From Fulvivirga sp. (lineage in GTDB: Bacteria; Bacteroidota; Bacteroidia; Cytophagales; Cyclobacteriaceae): a stretch of DNA of 64,000 bases. Under the pieces are notes generated by a model. It searched no databases. It was not told the DNA's origin and saw only the letters and a list, made by a program, of their open reading frames with translations. The stretch is taken from assembly GCA_028280565.1 (NCBI GenBank), contig JANQLQ010000070.1, positions 1-64,000 on the forward strand, written 5' to 3'. A program made the position numbers and the translations under genes. Position 1 is the first letter of the stretch; the number at the start of each line of letters is the position of its first letter. Positions 35,164-43,438 of this stretch are shown piece by piece.

Positions 35164-37200
35164 TTACTGTTTTATTAGAACCCGCGCTGAAAACGGTTCC
35201 AGGATCAGCTTATCCTGGTATTTATTTCCCTCGGCATCCTTGTAAATGGCATTTTCATTCAGCTCAAACTCCATCGAGGTATCCTGGTTATTGATCAACA
35301 GCTTTACCTTTTCTACCTCGCCAGGATCAAGTTTGATGACCTTTATTGATGGGTTTAGATCCGTTTGATTAAACTCAGCGACGGTCATGAGCTGGTCTTG
35401 GTAAGAGACTGGTTTTTCCTGGATCGTAACCAACGTATTTCCCTCCATTTCCAAACGCTTCAACTCCGATTCATCAGCCACTTTGACGGACATTGATTTC
35501 TTAACATCATTTTCCCACCAAAACTTCACATTGGCTTCCGTATTTTGTGGGACTGATCCATCGATATCCCAGAATTGATTGTTAACAACTTTAGCTCCTT
35601 TGAAATAGTGTTTCAGTTTTCTGAAATTGCCATCGATGAGCAGTTCTGTCTCACAATTGAAGAATAAATTACCTTCAACTACTACATCACTGCGATAAGG
35701 TGGTTCTGTCATCCCCTTAAAAAAGATACCATAGTGCGTGATATGAGCCACGATATTGTTTTTGATGGTGATACCGCGCTGACGGTCATCGATGTAGATG
35801 CCACTGGAGGCGGTATGAGGCTTGCCCCATATCTGTGGGCCGCCCCCGGGATTTCCCAGTGAATTCACTACGATGTTATTTTCTATCAATAGGCCCACGC
35901 TATTGCTACCTTTATCACCTCCGTGTGTGTAAATACCCCCTCCATCGTCAATCAGCGTGTTAAATGCATCTACATAGTTCCGGCGAACAACGACATCTTT
36001 TCCCGTGATATTGATCCCACTGTATCCACAATGCACAATGCGGTTGCCTTCCACCAGGTTGTTATCTCCCAGTACACTGTAGATACCGGTGAAATGCCAC
36101 ATTTTATCTCCATTGTCATGGATGGGTCCTAGGGTGCCAATGTTTTTCATGTCATTCTGCATCACTTTGGACCCAGGAGAGTTGAGCAGTACAATTCCCG
36201 ACATGTACATGTCCCGGATTTTGCAGTGGTTGATCTCGATCTTCGATGAATTTTCTACAAAAAGCGCCCTTCCCCCATTGGTGAATTCACAGTTGGAGAT
36301 CTTTACGTCTTCCGACTTGTTGACGGCAATGGATTTTAGTCCGCTTCCCTCCAGCTTAATTCCTTCTACCCTTACATCGCTTACATTTTCAATCGTGAGT
36401 CCATTGGTATGACGTAATGTGGTAAACTTGTTTTTGTTAGGGTCTGTGCTTGAATTAAGGTAAAGTATGCCTGTCTTGGTATCATAAGCCCATTCTCCTT
36501 CCTCGTCGCAAAATTTTGGGTGGTGGACGAAAAAATAACCTAAATCCCTGGCAAACTTTTTCTCGGTGATATTGGCATCCAGTATCAATGCAGTATCGTT
36601 CTGTGCCAGGATCTTATAAACTTCCAAATACCACCGATTGGGGCGCACGGCTACTTCAGCCCCGGTAAAATCATCGACCCTCCATAGCCCGGTTGTATCC
36701 TTTAGATAGTTCCCGGCCAACCGGTCGTAACGGCTGAAAAACCCAGAGTAGGGTGAATTTGTTTTTTCGGGGTACCGCCCCAGTGTCAATCGTTCGCCAT
36801 TTCGATAAAGCCCATAAACCTTTGAAAGCTTTTCTTTAAGCTTTAGCTCCCAAAGGGTGCCTTGTTTTCTTCTCCAGGGGCCTTTTAATTCAAGCTCATT
36901 GGAAATAACGGGTAATTCGCCTTCTCCATAACTGGCAAGAGTAATATTATCTTTATTGATCGTGAACGCGCTGTAGAAAATACTGCCTCTTTCCAAGTAG
37001 ATCTTATCCCCGGGCTTGATAACATCCCCAACTTTTTTAAGGGTTCGAAAGGCCGAAGACGGACTTAAGCCCGAATGGGTATCTTCTCCATTATTCGACA
37101 CATAGTAATCCGTGGCTTGTAATGGAAGAGATAAGAACAGGGCGATTACTACCCATGGGAATTGGGCCGCTGGAAGACTATTTTTTTTCGCTTTTATCAA
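35164..37200 (-). CDS. Secreted right-handed parallel beta-helix protein (GH120-like or lyase-like)
   Basis: 678 residues, signal peptide ending LPLQATD. The start of the mature part, YYVSNNGEDTHSGLSPSSAF followed by VIKPGDKIYLERG, is typical for exported beta-helix glycan-active proteins. Many rungs follow, for example NVSDVRVEGIKLEGSGLKSI, GDNNLVEGNRIVHCGYSGIN and GDKGSNSVGLLIENNIVVNS. A jelly-roll-like C-terminal domain occupies about 560-678. Such architecture occurs in GH120 beta-xylosidases and in several lyase families, and I cannot decide between them. First gene of the operon to 25389, with the promoter expected in 37201-37657. Confidence 0.8.
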   Translation of the reverse strand: MIKAKKNSLPAAQFPWVVIALFLSLPLQATDYYVSNNGEDTHSGLSPSSAFRTLKKVGDVIKPGDKIYLERGSIFYSAFTINKDNITLASYGEGELPVISNELELKGPWRRKQGTLWELKLKEKLSKVYGLYRNGERLTLGRYPEKTNSPYSGFFSRYDRLAGNYLKDTTGLWRVDDFTGAEVAVRPNRWYLEVYKILAQNDTALILDANITEKKFARDLGYFFVHHPKFCDEEGEWAYDTKTGILYLNSSTDPNKNKFTTLRHTNGLTIENVSDVRVEGIKLEGSGLKSIAVNKSEDVKISNCEFTNGGRALFVENSSKIEINHCKIRDMYMSGIVLLNSPGSKVMQNDMKNIGTLGPIHDNGDKMWHFTGIYSVLGDNNLVEGNRIVHCGYSGINITGKDVVVRRNYVDAFNTLIDDGGGIYTHGGDKGSNSVGLLIENNIVVNSLGNPGGGPQIWGKPHTASSGIYIDDRQRGITIKNNIVAHITHYGIFFKGMTEPPYRSDVVVEGNLFFNCETELLIDGNFRKLKHYFKGAKVVNNQFWDIDGSVPQNTEANVKFWWENDVKKSMSVKVADESELKRLEMEGNTLVTIQEKPVSYQDQLMTVAEFNQTDLNPSIKVIKLDPGEVEKVKLLINNQDTSMEFELNENAIYKDAEGNKYQDKLILEPFSARVLIKQ

Positions 37201-37657
37201 TTTTACGTGTTTTGTAAAGGCGTTGTTATTGCCTTGAGATCTGCAATGCTAAAAGCCAGGCGAAATCATATGTCACCATAGGTGATGATTACGTTCGCCT
37301 AGGATCAATGATAAGGCAGAGGTCTGTGAATTTCTATTCCTTTTTTATTGAATTCTGGCACTTTCTGATTAAGATGTGGTGAGATCACTGTCACTGTATA
37401 GTCAGGACATACCCATGCCTGTGGATCATGTTTTTACAACTAGCGACTCCATGAATACCGGTATTTGAAGAGGTGAAAACATGTTAAACAGTGGAGAATG
37501 TAGGGATTTGCCATTGATGGTGTAGGTTTCTTTTGCGTTATTCCTCATTTGAAGTCTACAATTGTCTTAATTTATTAATGGAGGGTAAACACATAAGAAA
37601 ATTACCTTCGTTTTAGAGTCGAGTGTAAAAATTACCCTCGTTATAGTTCCATTGAGT
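37201..37657. other. Promoter-side non-coding region of the beta-helix/GH35/GH2 operon
   Basis: 457 bases between the cupin stop and the beta-helix start. It contains a dyad TCACC-ATA-GGTGA (37273-37285) about 75 bases upstream of the start, and a cluster of short repeats at 37581-37646 listed separately. No gene is supported. Confidence 0.5.
37581..37646. repeat. Short direct and inverted repeats, operator candidate
   Basis: AAAATTACCTTCGTTTTAG (37598-37616) and AAAATTACCCTCGTTATAG (37628-37646) are 17/19 identical with a 30-base period. GAGGGTAA at 37581-37588 is an inverted copy of TTACCCTC. The roughly three-turn spacing is what a regulator binding on one DNA face would use. It lies between the cupin gene and the operon starting at 37200, with the AraC gene nearby. 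Confidence 0.45.
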
Positions 37658-38092
37658 TTAATCATCTTTAAAATAACTATCCGTACCCATCAACCAATCC
37701 ATTCTAAGCGGCGTGAAGAAGTCAAGGTCGATTGTACCATCTTCAAGGCAAATGAACTCGTGAGGAACATTAGGCGGAATAATCAAAACTTCCCCGGCTT
37801 TAACAACATAATCTTTTCCATCCATTGTCACTTTTACAGCACCTTTCATGATGTAAGTCAATTGCTCATTCGGATGATTATGAATCGGAACTTTGGCCCC
37901 TTTGTCCATTTTGAACATGGCGATCATCCCTTGAGAACCATACATGTATTTCCTGTATAGTTTGTCTCCGAGCTTTTCCCACTTTAGATCGTCCCATTTC
38001 AATTGATTTATTTCATTGATTTTTTGGGCACTAACCGGATAAATACCCATGAGTATTAGAAAAATGATTGGTATAACGATTTGCTTCTTCAT
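37658..38092 (-). CDS. Secreted single-domain cupin, KdgF-like
   Basis: 144 residues with a clear signal peptide (IVIPIIFLILMGIYPVSAQ). The cupin fold is seen as motif 1 VPIHNHPNEQLTYIMKGAVK (His, His, Glu metal ligands) and motif 2 VLIIPPNVPHEFICLEDG (His). This pattern resembles KdgF-type cupins that convert unsaturated uronates, but many cupins look alike. It lies 26 bases downstream of the broken dihydrodipicolinate-synthase-family gene and probably shares its transcript. A role in handling a sugar acid outside the cytoplasm is inferred. Confidence 0.8.
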   Translation of the reverse strand: MKKQIVIPIIFLILMGIYPVSAQKINEINQLKWDDLKWEKLGDKLYRKYMYGSQGMIAMFKMDKGAKVPIHNHPNEQLTYIMKGAVKVTMDGKDYVVKAGEVLIIPPNVPHEFICLEDGTIDLDFFTPLRMDWLMGTDSYFKDD

Positions 38093-38118
38093 GATGTTTG
38101 ATTTAGTCTTTTTGTTTT

Positions 38119-39221
38119 TTACTTGAGATAGCCTTTTTCGGAGAAATTGCTACGATCCAGGGCCTTATAAGCCGCTTCCAACACCGCGATTGGAATGCTT
38201 TTCAGCTTGTAAAGTGTTTTGATCCCTGCTTGCGGTGGTTGTACTCCATGTGCTTTGAAATGATCAAATGCCTTATTAGTAATGGTAAAAGCGTTGCTAT
38301 GAGGCACCTCACTTGCTAATTTGAAAACAGGTTGAATTATTTTATCCAGGTGGTCCGAGATCTTCTTGGCTTCTAGCGATTGTTGGCCTACAGATAGTGT
38401 TAGGACCTGGCTAAGCTCTTTGCTAAACACATTGGCTGTTCCGAGTAAGAAACCATTGTAATTCCCTCCATTGATTTTTAATTGTTCATAATATTTACCC
38501 TCGTATCCTCTCACAAAATGTAAGTCGTTATATTTTTCTCGAGATTTTGCCAGGTGATCCTCGCCACTGGTATCTTTTATCATATAAAGGTTAGGGTATT
38601 TTTTGAGAGATATACCAAAGAATTTACGTTCAACTCGTTCCCAGTTACTTGGGGGAGTTGATAAAAAATCATGGGATAACCGAGGGTCAGTACTTTTTCC
38701 CAGAATGCAATTAGTAGGTCTTGCGAGATATTCGTTCCTTTTGGGTTACAAATGGTGAAACCTTTAATATTGTAATAGTCCAGCGCCTGTTTCAACTGCT
38801 TTTTTTGAGACCAAACCATAAGTCTTGCAGTTATACTGTCCAAATCGCTGAATACACGCTCCGAAGAGGTTCGCAAAATACCAATAGAGATTGCAAGCTC
38901 GTTATCTTTAATTAGGGGTAGTACTTGTTCAAGAAGTGATAGCCGTGCAGGTAATTCCATTTCCCAGCCTTCACCTGTCGACCCCGGTATGAGGACGCCC
39001 CCAACATTTTGTGCTATTTCTTGGAGGTGTCTTTTCGTTCGATTTGTATCGATGGATAAGCCATCTTCTTGAAAATGACTTAACAGGGGCACCCAAAGTT
39101 TAGGAACGGGCTTACCGTCGTACAGTTTCAGTACATATTGTTGCCGGAGGGTGTTTTGAGCCTGGGAGGGAAGATTAACAAAGCCGGCAATAAAAGATAC
39201 AATCAATGTGATTTTCAACAT
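38119..39221 (-). pseudogene. Secreted dihydrodipicolinate synthase/N-acetylneuraminate lyase-family gene, split by a frameshift
   Basis: Two overlapping frames (38580-39221, 213 codons; 38119-38583, 154 codons) together make one TIM-barrel aldolase of the DapA family. The first has a signal peptide ending PSQAQ, then GGVLIPGSTGEGWEM (GxTGE motif) and MIFYQLPQVTGNEL (catalytic Tyr). The second begins MIKDTSGE with the Schiff-base Lys. Reading one base back at the A6 run (38599-38604) restores SKKYPNLYMIKDTSGE, which matches the family (KYPNxxGIKxxSG). Either the gene is broken, or the assembly lost one A, or frameshifting makes the full protein. A secreted DapA-family protein is itself unusual. 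Confidence 0.85.
38599..38604 (-). other. A6 run / possible -1 slippery site in the DapA-family gene
   Basis: On the coding strand the codons TCA AAA AAT form A_AAA_AAT, which fits the X_XXY_YYZ layout of -1 frameshift sites. Slipping here joins the two frames, while zero-frame translation stops 13 bases after the run at the ATGA overlap (38580-38583). Homopolymer indel, mutation and recoding all remain possible. Confidence 0.6.
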
Positions 39222-39315
39222 AAATGGAGTTTTATTTACATGACGAAAACAAAATTATACTCATCAATAGGGTAATACAGTGTATATTTTTGCTATTCTT
39301 AGGTAAATTAATACT

Positions 39316-40152
39316 ATGAAAACAGAATCTTTAGATAAACCTTACGAAATAGCTTACAAGACACTAGATGAATGCCCAAAAACAGACCACAAGCACCTGT
39401 TCTTCGAATTGGTGTACATTGTTTCAGGGTGTGGTAAGCAGTGCATCAACGAAAACACTTTTACCTATAGAGCCGGGCATCTCTTTTTGATTACCCCAGA
39501 GGATTGCCACTCTTTTCAAATAGAAGACACTACAGAGTTCTTTTTCTTACGATTTAGTAACATTTATATCAAATCAAAGGGCTTTCATTCCGAGGATATT
39601 AAGGTATTGGAATACATTTTGCAAAATGCAAGTCATCAACCGGGATGTGTGCTAAAGAACCTGGCGGATAAGCCGCTTTTTAGGTCCTTAGTGGAAGCCG
39701 TCATTTCAGAATCAGTAAACCGCGATGTCTATAATCAAGACTTGATCAAGCATATCATCAATACGATGATTGTACTCGTGGCCAGAAATATTGCCAAATA
39801 CTTGCCCACTGCCAAAAATGAAACAACGGATAGAAAGGCATTAGAGATCTTGAATTACATCCAGGAAAATATCTGTGAGCCAAACAAGCTAAGAGCCGAT
39901 CATCTCAGTGAGCTTTTTGGAACTTCGAAATCTTATTTTGGCAGGTATTTTAAACGAGTGGTTCAACAGACCTTTCAAGAATATATTAACCAATTACGAC
40001 TCAAACGCATCGAGGCACGCCTGCAATTCAGCGACTTGCGAATAAATGAAATAGTAGATGAACTCGGCTTTACCGATGTAAGTCATTTGAATCGATTTTT
40101 CAAGAGGTATAAAAGCCTCACTCCAACCGAATTTAGGAAATCGGTTAGCTAG
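39316..40152 (+). CDS. AraC-family transcriptional regulator with cupin sensor domain
   Basis: 278 residues. The N-terminal AraC-type cupin at about 20-95 has HKHLFFELVYIVSGCGKQCI and RAGHLFLITPEDCHSFQIED. The C-terminal double helix-turn-helix at about 180-278 has SELFGTSKSYFGRYFKRVVQ and the signature INEIVDELGFTDVSHLNRFF followed by KRYKSLTPTEFRK. It is divergent from the DapA-family/cupin pair with a 94-base gap, so it probably controls that pair in response to a sugar or sugar acid. It may also act on the operon starting at 37200. The ligand is unknown. Confidence 0.92.
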   Translation: MKTESLDKPYEIAYKTLDECPKTDHKHLFFELVYIVSGCGKQCINENTFTYRAGHLFLITPEDCHSFQIEDTTEFFFLRFSNIYIKSKGFHSEDIKVLEYILQNASHQPGCVLKNLADKPLFRSLVEAVISESVNRDVYNQDLIKHIINTMIVLVARNIAKYLPTAKNETTDRKALEILNYIQENICEPNKLRADHLSELFGTSKSYFGRYFKRVVQQTFQEYINQLRLKRIEARLQFSDLRINEIVDELGFTDVSHLNRFFKRYKSLTPTEFRKSVS

Positions 40153-40646
40153 GCTTCACCCAAAAGCTCACAGAATTAAACGTTACCCCCCGCCAGGGAA
40201 CGTAAATAGTGTACATACAGCGTACCACGCGTAGAGGGATTGCGTGCCTCTACCCTTTGGTTGCCTATGACCTACTTTTGTAATATTATTTAAGTGAATA
40301 GTTTGTGTTTGAAGAGATTGAACCTACCCGTCCCGTCCCTTGATTGAAAACTAAACCTAGAAATAAACTGACCTAATTTCCTTCCCGGTGTTATCCTTAC
40401 AGCCTTAGCGTCAGGATATGTGTGACAAGCCCGATTGGGATCCCGTTGGGAGAATCTGCTCATTCGCGAGACAAAAACCTAGACACTCACCAACAGAACG
40501 GTTCGCATTCAACGACACAGCAGATTCCGGCTCTCGCACAAGCCAACGCCCTCACCACCGGCCGGAATGACGACCCTTTTTCAATTTTGGTTCTTACCTA
40601 ACCAAAAAAATCGAGTTATGTCATCCCAATTTCATTTACTCCATCC
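40153..40646. other. Non-coding stretch with hairpin and REP-like copy
   Basis: 494 bases between convergent genes. It holds a perfect 7-bp hairpin GTAGAGG (40231-40237) / CCTCTAC (40247-40253) about 80 bases after the AraC stop, a possible weak terminator without a strong T-run, and the third REP-like repeat at 40512-40572. No gene is supported. Confidence 0.5.
40512..40572. repeat. 61-bp palindromic REP-like repeat, copy 3
   Basis: Same orientation and length as copy 1. Conserved 5' block ACGACACAGCAGATTCCGG plus CTCTCGCA, 3' block CACCGGCCGGAATGACG. The arms ATTCCGGC and GCCGGAAT are exact inverted repeats. It lies about 75 bases from the 3' end of the sulfatase gene. Confidence 0.7.
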
Positions 40647-42269
40647 CTAAAAATGCTCTTCATTCCCTTCCTCTACCTGGTACTTCACTTGCAATTCTTT
40701 GATCTTAGTTTTCAGTACATCTTGGATACTGTCCATACCCGGTCCTCCATACAAGTTGATCATTTCGCTTGGATCATTTTGAAGATCATACAGTTCCCAT
40801 TCCCCTAGTTCATAAAAATGGATCAGCTTAAATTGTTGGGTTCGCACCCCGTAATGGCGGGGCACATCATGCCAGCCCGGGTACTCGTAGTAATGATAAT
40901 AGATCTCTTGGCGCCAGTTATCGACCAATTCTCCTTTCAACAAGGGTACCAGGCTGGTTCCCTGCATATCCGCGGGAGGTTCAATGCCCGCCATTTCCAG
41001 GATCGTTTGGGCATAGTCGATGTTTTGTACCATCATGGCGCTTTGACTCGGGCCCGGAACTACATCTGGCCATTTAATGATGAGCGGGGTCCGTAGGGAC
41101 TCTTCGTACATGAAACGCTTATCGAACCAACCATGCTCGCCTAAATAAAAGCCTTGGTCACTTGCATAGATCACGATGGTGTTTTCGGCCAGCCCGGCGC
41201 CTTGCAGGTAATCCATCAAACGCCCTAAATTATCATCAATAGACCGGACTGATCGCAGGTAGTCTTTGATGTAACGCTGGTATTTCCATTGAAGCTGCTC
41301 TTTTTCGTTCATGTCCCCCGTAAGATAGACCTGGTTCTCTATGCCGTAGATACTGTCAAATTTGGCCCTGTTTTCCGGGGATAGGAGATTGTAATTGCGC
41401 ACCATACGTGTCACTTGCCAAGCAAATTGTTTCAGGGGAATTGGCAATTGTTCAAAATTTGGGTCGTCCAGGATCTTTTGGGCATTGTCCTGTTTTTCTT
41501 GACTGGGAAAGAGCTTAAGGTCTTGATAGGTAGATAGATGATCTTGGATGCGCATAGTAGCCATTTTAGCAGCTTGTCCCTTCCCCTCGAATTGATCATA
41601 GAGCGTTTGTGGCTCCGGGAATTCCGTGTCGGTATAAAGATCGAAGTACTTGGGATCCGGCCACCATGCCCGGTGCGGCGCTTTATGGTGGTACATGAGC
41701 ATAAAGGGTTTTTCCTTGCTACGCCCCGATAACCAACGTAATACTTTGTCGGTGATCACATCGGTCACATACCCTTTTGTATCCTCTTTGCCCTCCGGGG
41801 TCAAGAAGGTAGGATCGTAATATACGCCTTGGCCGGGCAGTACATCCCAATGATCAAAGCCGGTGGGGTCGGATTTCAAGTGCCATTTGCCAATAATGGC
41901 GGTTTCGTAGCCAGCTTCCTGTAAAATTTTCGGCAGGGTCTGTTGCGAACCGTCAAAGGGCTTACCCATGTTGGTCTTCATTCCATTGAGGTGACTAAAC
42001 TTACCGGTCAAAACCACGGCCCTGCTCGGGCTGCAAATGGAGTTGGTAACAAAACTATTGGTGAAGATCATCCCCTCTTCAGCCAGTCGATCCAGGTTAG
42101 GGGTTTCGACCAACGAGCCCCGGTAGGCGCCAATGGCTTTTTGGGCGTGGTCGTCGGAGAAGATAAAAATGATGTTGGGACGAACAGAAGATTGCCCCCC
42201 CGGTTGGCATGCAACATTAAGCCAAATAAATCCCGGTAAGACCAAGATCATAACATATGCTTTCTTCAT
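40647..42269 (-). CDS. S1-family sulfatase, lipoprotein
   Basis: About 540 residues. Start of the mature part NIIFIFSDDHAQKAIGAYRG, formylglycine motif SICSPSRAVVLTGKFSHLNG with the canonical CxPSR, and the distal metal site IVIYASDQGFYLGEHGWFDK. The C-terminal WELYDLQNDPSEMINLYG is typical of S1 sulfatases. The ATG at 42269 gives a proper lipoprotein signal (AYVMILVLPGFIWLNVAC); a start at 42305 adds a non-signal leader. Monocistronic by spacing, with a 103-base inverted-repeat element just upstream. Substrate position unknown. It differs in sequence from the three other sulfatases here. Confidence 0.92.
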   Translation of the reverse strand: MKKAYVMILVLPGFIWLNVACQPGGQSSVRPNIIFIFSDDHAQKAIGAYRGSLVETPNLDRLAEEGMIFTNSFVTNSICSPSRAVVLTGKFSHLNGMKTNMGKPFDGSQQTLPKILQEAGYETAIIGKWHLKSDPTGFDHWDVLPGQGVYYDPTFLTPEGKEDTKGYVTDVITDKVLRWLSGRSKEKPFMLMYHHKAPHRAWWPDPKYFDLYTDTEFPEPQTLYDQFEGKGQAAKMATMRIQDHLSTYQDLKLFPSQEKQDNAQKILDDPNFEQLPIPLKQFAWQVTRMVRNYNLLSPENRAKFDSIYGIENQVYLTGDMNEKEQLQWKYQRYIKDYLRSVRSIDDNLGRLMDYLQGAGLAENTIVIYASDQGFYLGEHGWFDKRFMYEESLRTPLIIKWPDVVPGPSQSAMMVQNIDYAQTILEMAGIEPPADMQGTSLVPLLKGELVDNWRQEIYYHYYEYPGWHDVPRHYGVRTQQFKLIHFYELGEWELYDLQNDPSEMINLYGGPGMDSIQDVLKTKIKELQVKYQVEEGNEEHF

Positions 42270-42353
42270 AGTTAGTTGAATTGGTGTTCTATCCGTATGA
42301 TCCAAGTAAGGAGCCTGCGCTTTTGTAGCGGCTGTTGCCCATTCCGGTCTCGT

Positions 42354-42456
42354 ATAAGCGTAGTGCGGGATTTCGGCGTGATGATATCAATCTGCCGCAA
42401 AATACAACAAGATTTAAAAGGCTCAAATTCAGCAGTTTAGCCCGCATTACGCTTAT
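42354..42456. repeat. Inverted-repeat element upstream of a sulfatase gene
   Basis: Arms ATAAGCGTAGTGCGGG (42354-42369) and CCCGCATTACGCTTAT (42441-42456) pair at 15 of 16 positions around 71 bases without coding capacity. It lies 85 bases upstream of the chosen sulfatase start and behind the methyltransferase gene. It could be a small non-autonomous mobile element or a regulatory structure. No longer target-site duplication is evident. Confidence 0.55.
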
Positions 42457-42582
42457 GTAATGTTATCAGCACATCCTTATTGGTCTATTACTTGATTGTT
42501 GGGTTGTTTTGTTATCGAGTAAACTTGTTCATTTTCCAATGTTAAAAACCACAGGTATTCACTTTATTACTTTTTTCTACTA

Positions 42583-43173
42583 TCAGAAAATAAACGGAAT
42601 AAGTCTTTTTGTCTGCTTCATATAGTCTTTGTACTGTTCACCAAATTCTTCCATCATTAGTTTTTCTTCATCTGGAACGCGAGTAATTAGCAGGATAGCA
42701 AGCCCCGCGAACATAGTGCATGCATAAAACCAATTGGCTGTAATCAACGAAAAGGAGACCATTTGAAAGAGCATGGCGGTGTACATTGGGTGTCTTGTCC
42801 ATTTGTAAACTCCTGACACAATTAGCTTGTGTTCTTTTCTTATTTCAAGAGTGGGACTCCAATTATCGCCCAATGTTTTATGTACTGTATAAAACAGCCA
42901 CATAGCGAACACCCCGATGATGAATCCGAGTATGCGTATACTGCCAGGCAGATAAAATTGTCCGAACGACAACCAATTCGTAAATAGCCAAATCAGCCCG
43001 GGAATGGCTAAAGAAAAGAACATCAACCAAACTAGTAATTTTTCCCGGCTTTTTTGTTTAACTCTAGTCGTTACAGCGTGTGTTGATTTGTATCTCTTTT
43101 GATAATAACCACGAATTATATTCATAGATAAAACCAAAGTCGCCAGCAGGATCTTATAGATTATTTCGTTCAT
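42583..43173 (-). CDS. Isoprenylcysteine carboxyl methyltransferase-like integral membrane protein (ICMT/PEMT)
   Basis: 196 residues with about five hydrophobic segments (for example FYLPGSIRILGFIIGVFAMW). The C-terminal signature SGVYKWTRHPMYTAMLFQMV plus PDEEKLMMEEFGEQYKDYMK is the SAM-binding core of the ICMT/PEMT family. Bacterial members methylate unknown small molecules or lipids. No partner gene is adjacent, and the flanks of about 270 bases on both sides show nothing further apart from the inverted-repeat element at 42354-42456. Confidence 0.88.
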   Translation of the reverse strand: MNEIIYKILLATLVLSMNIIRGYYQKRYKSTHAVTTRVKQKSREKLLVWLMFFSLAIPGLIWLFTNWLSFGQFYLPGSIRILGFIIGVFAMWLFYTVHKTLGDNWSPTLEIRKEHKLIVSGVYKWTRHPMYTAMLFQMVSFSLITANWFYACTMFAGLAILLITRVPDEEKLMMEEFGEQYKDYMKQTKRLIPFIF

Positions 43174-43438
43174 CGTCTATTAATTTTTTAATAAACCTAG
43201 CAATTTTATTTAGATTAGACTAAAAATAAGTTTAGATAAATTTAATTACTTCGTTCCAAGCAAACAACTCTGCAATAAGATTTTCTGCATTATGCTCGTT
43301 AAGTTGTTGTTTCAATGGTACGTCATTTAGGGTTGCTGATAAGATTAGGTCCTGTGGACGGTTCGTTTCAGCATCTTAGGTGTCCTTAAACTTTTCCATA
43401 GCATGTGCTATCGCACAATTGTTAAAGCATTCATTAGT

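Noticed and set aside
37598-37646. Possible CRISPR array (short direct repeats)
   Set aside because: Only two repeat copies of 19 bp with an 11-base spacer and no cas genes. Better explained as regulatory repeats.
38119-38583. Treating the second half of the DapA-family gene as an independent CDS
   Set aside because: Its first ATG lies inside the barrel strand carrying the catalytic Lys. A standalone product would be half a barrel, so the split-gene reading is preferred.
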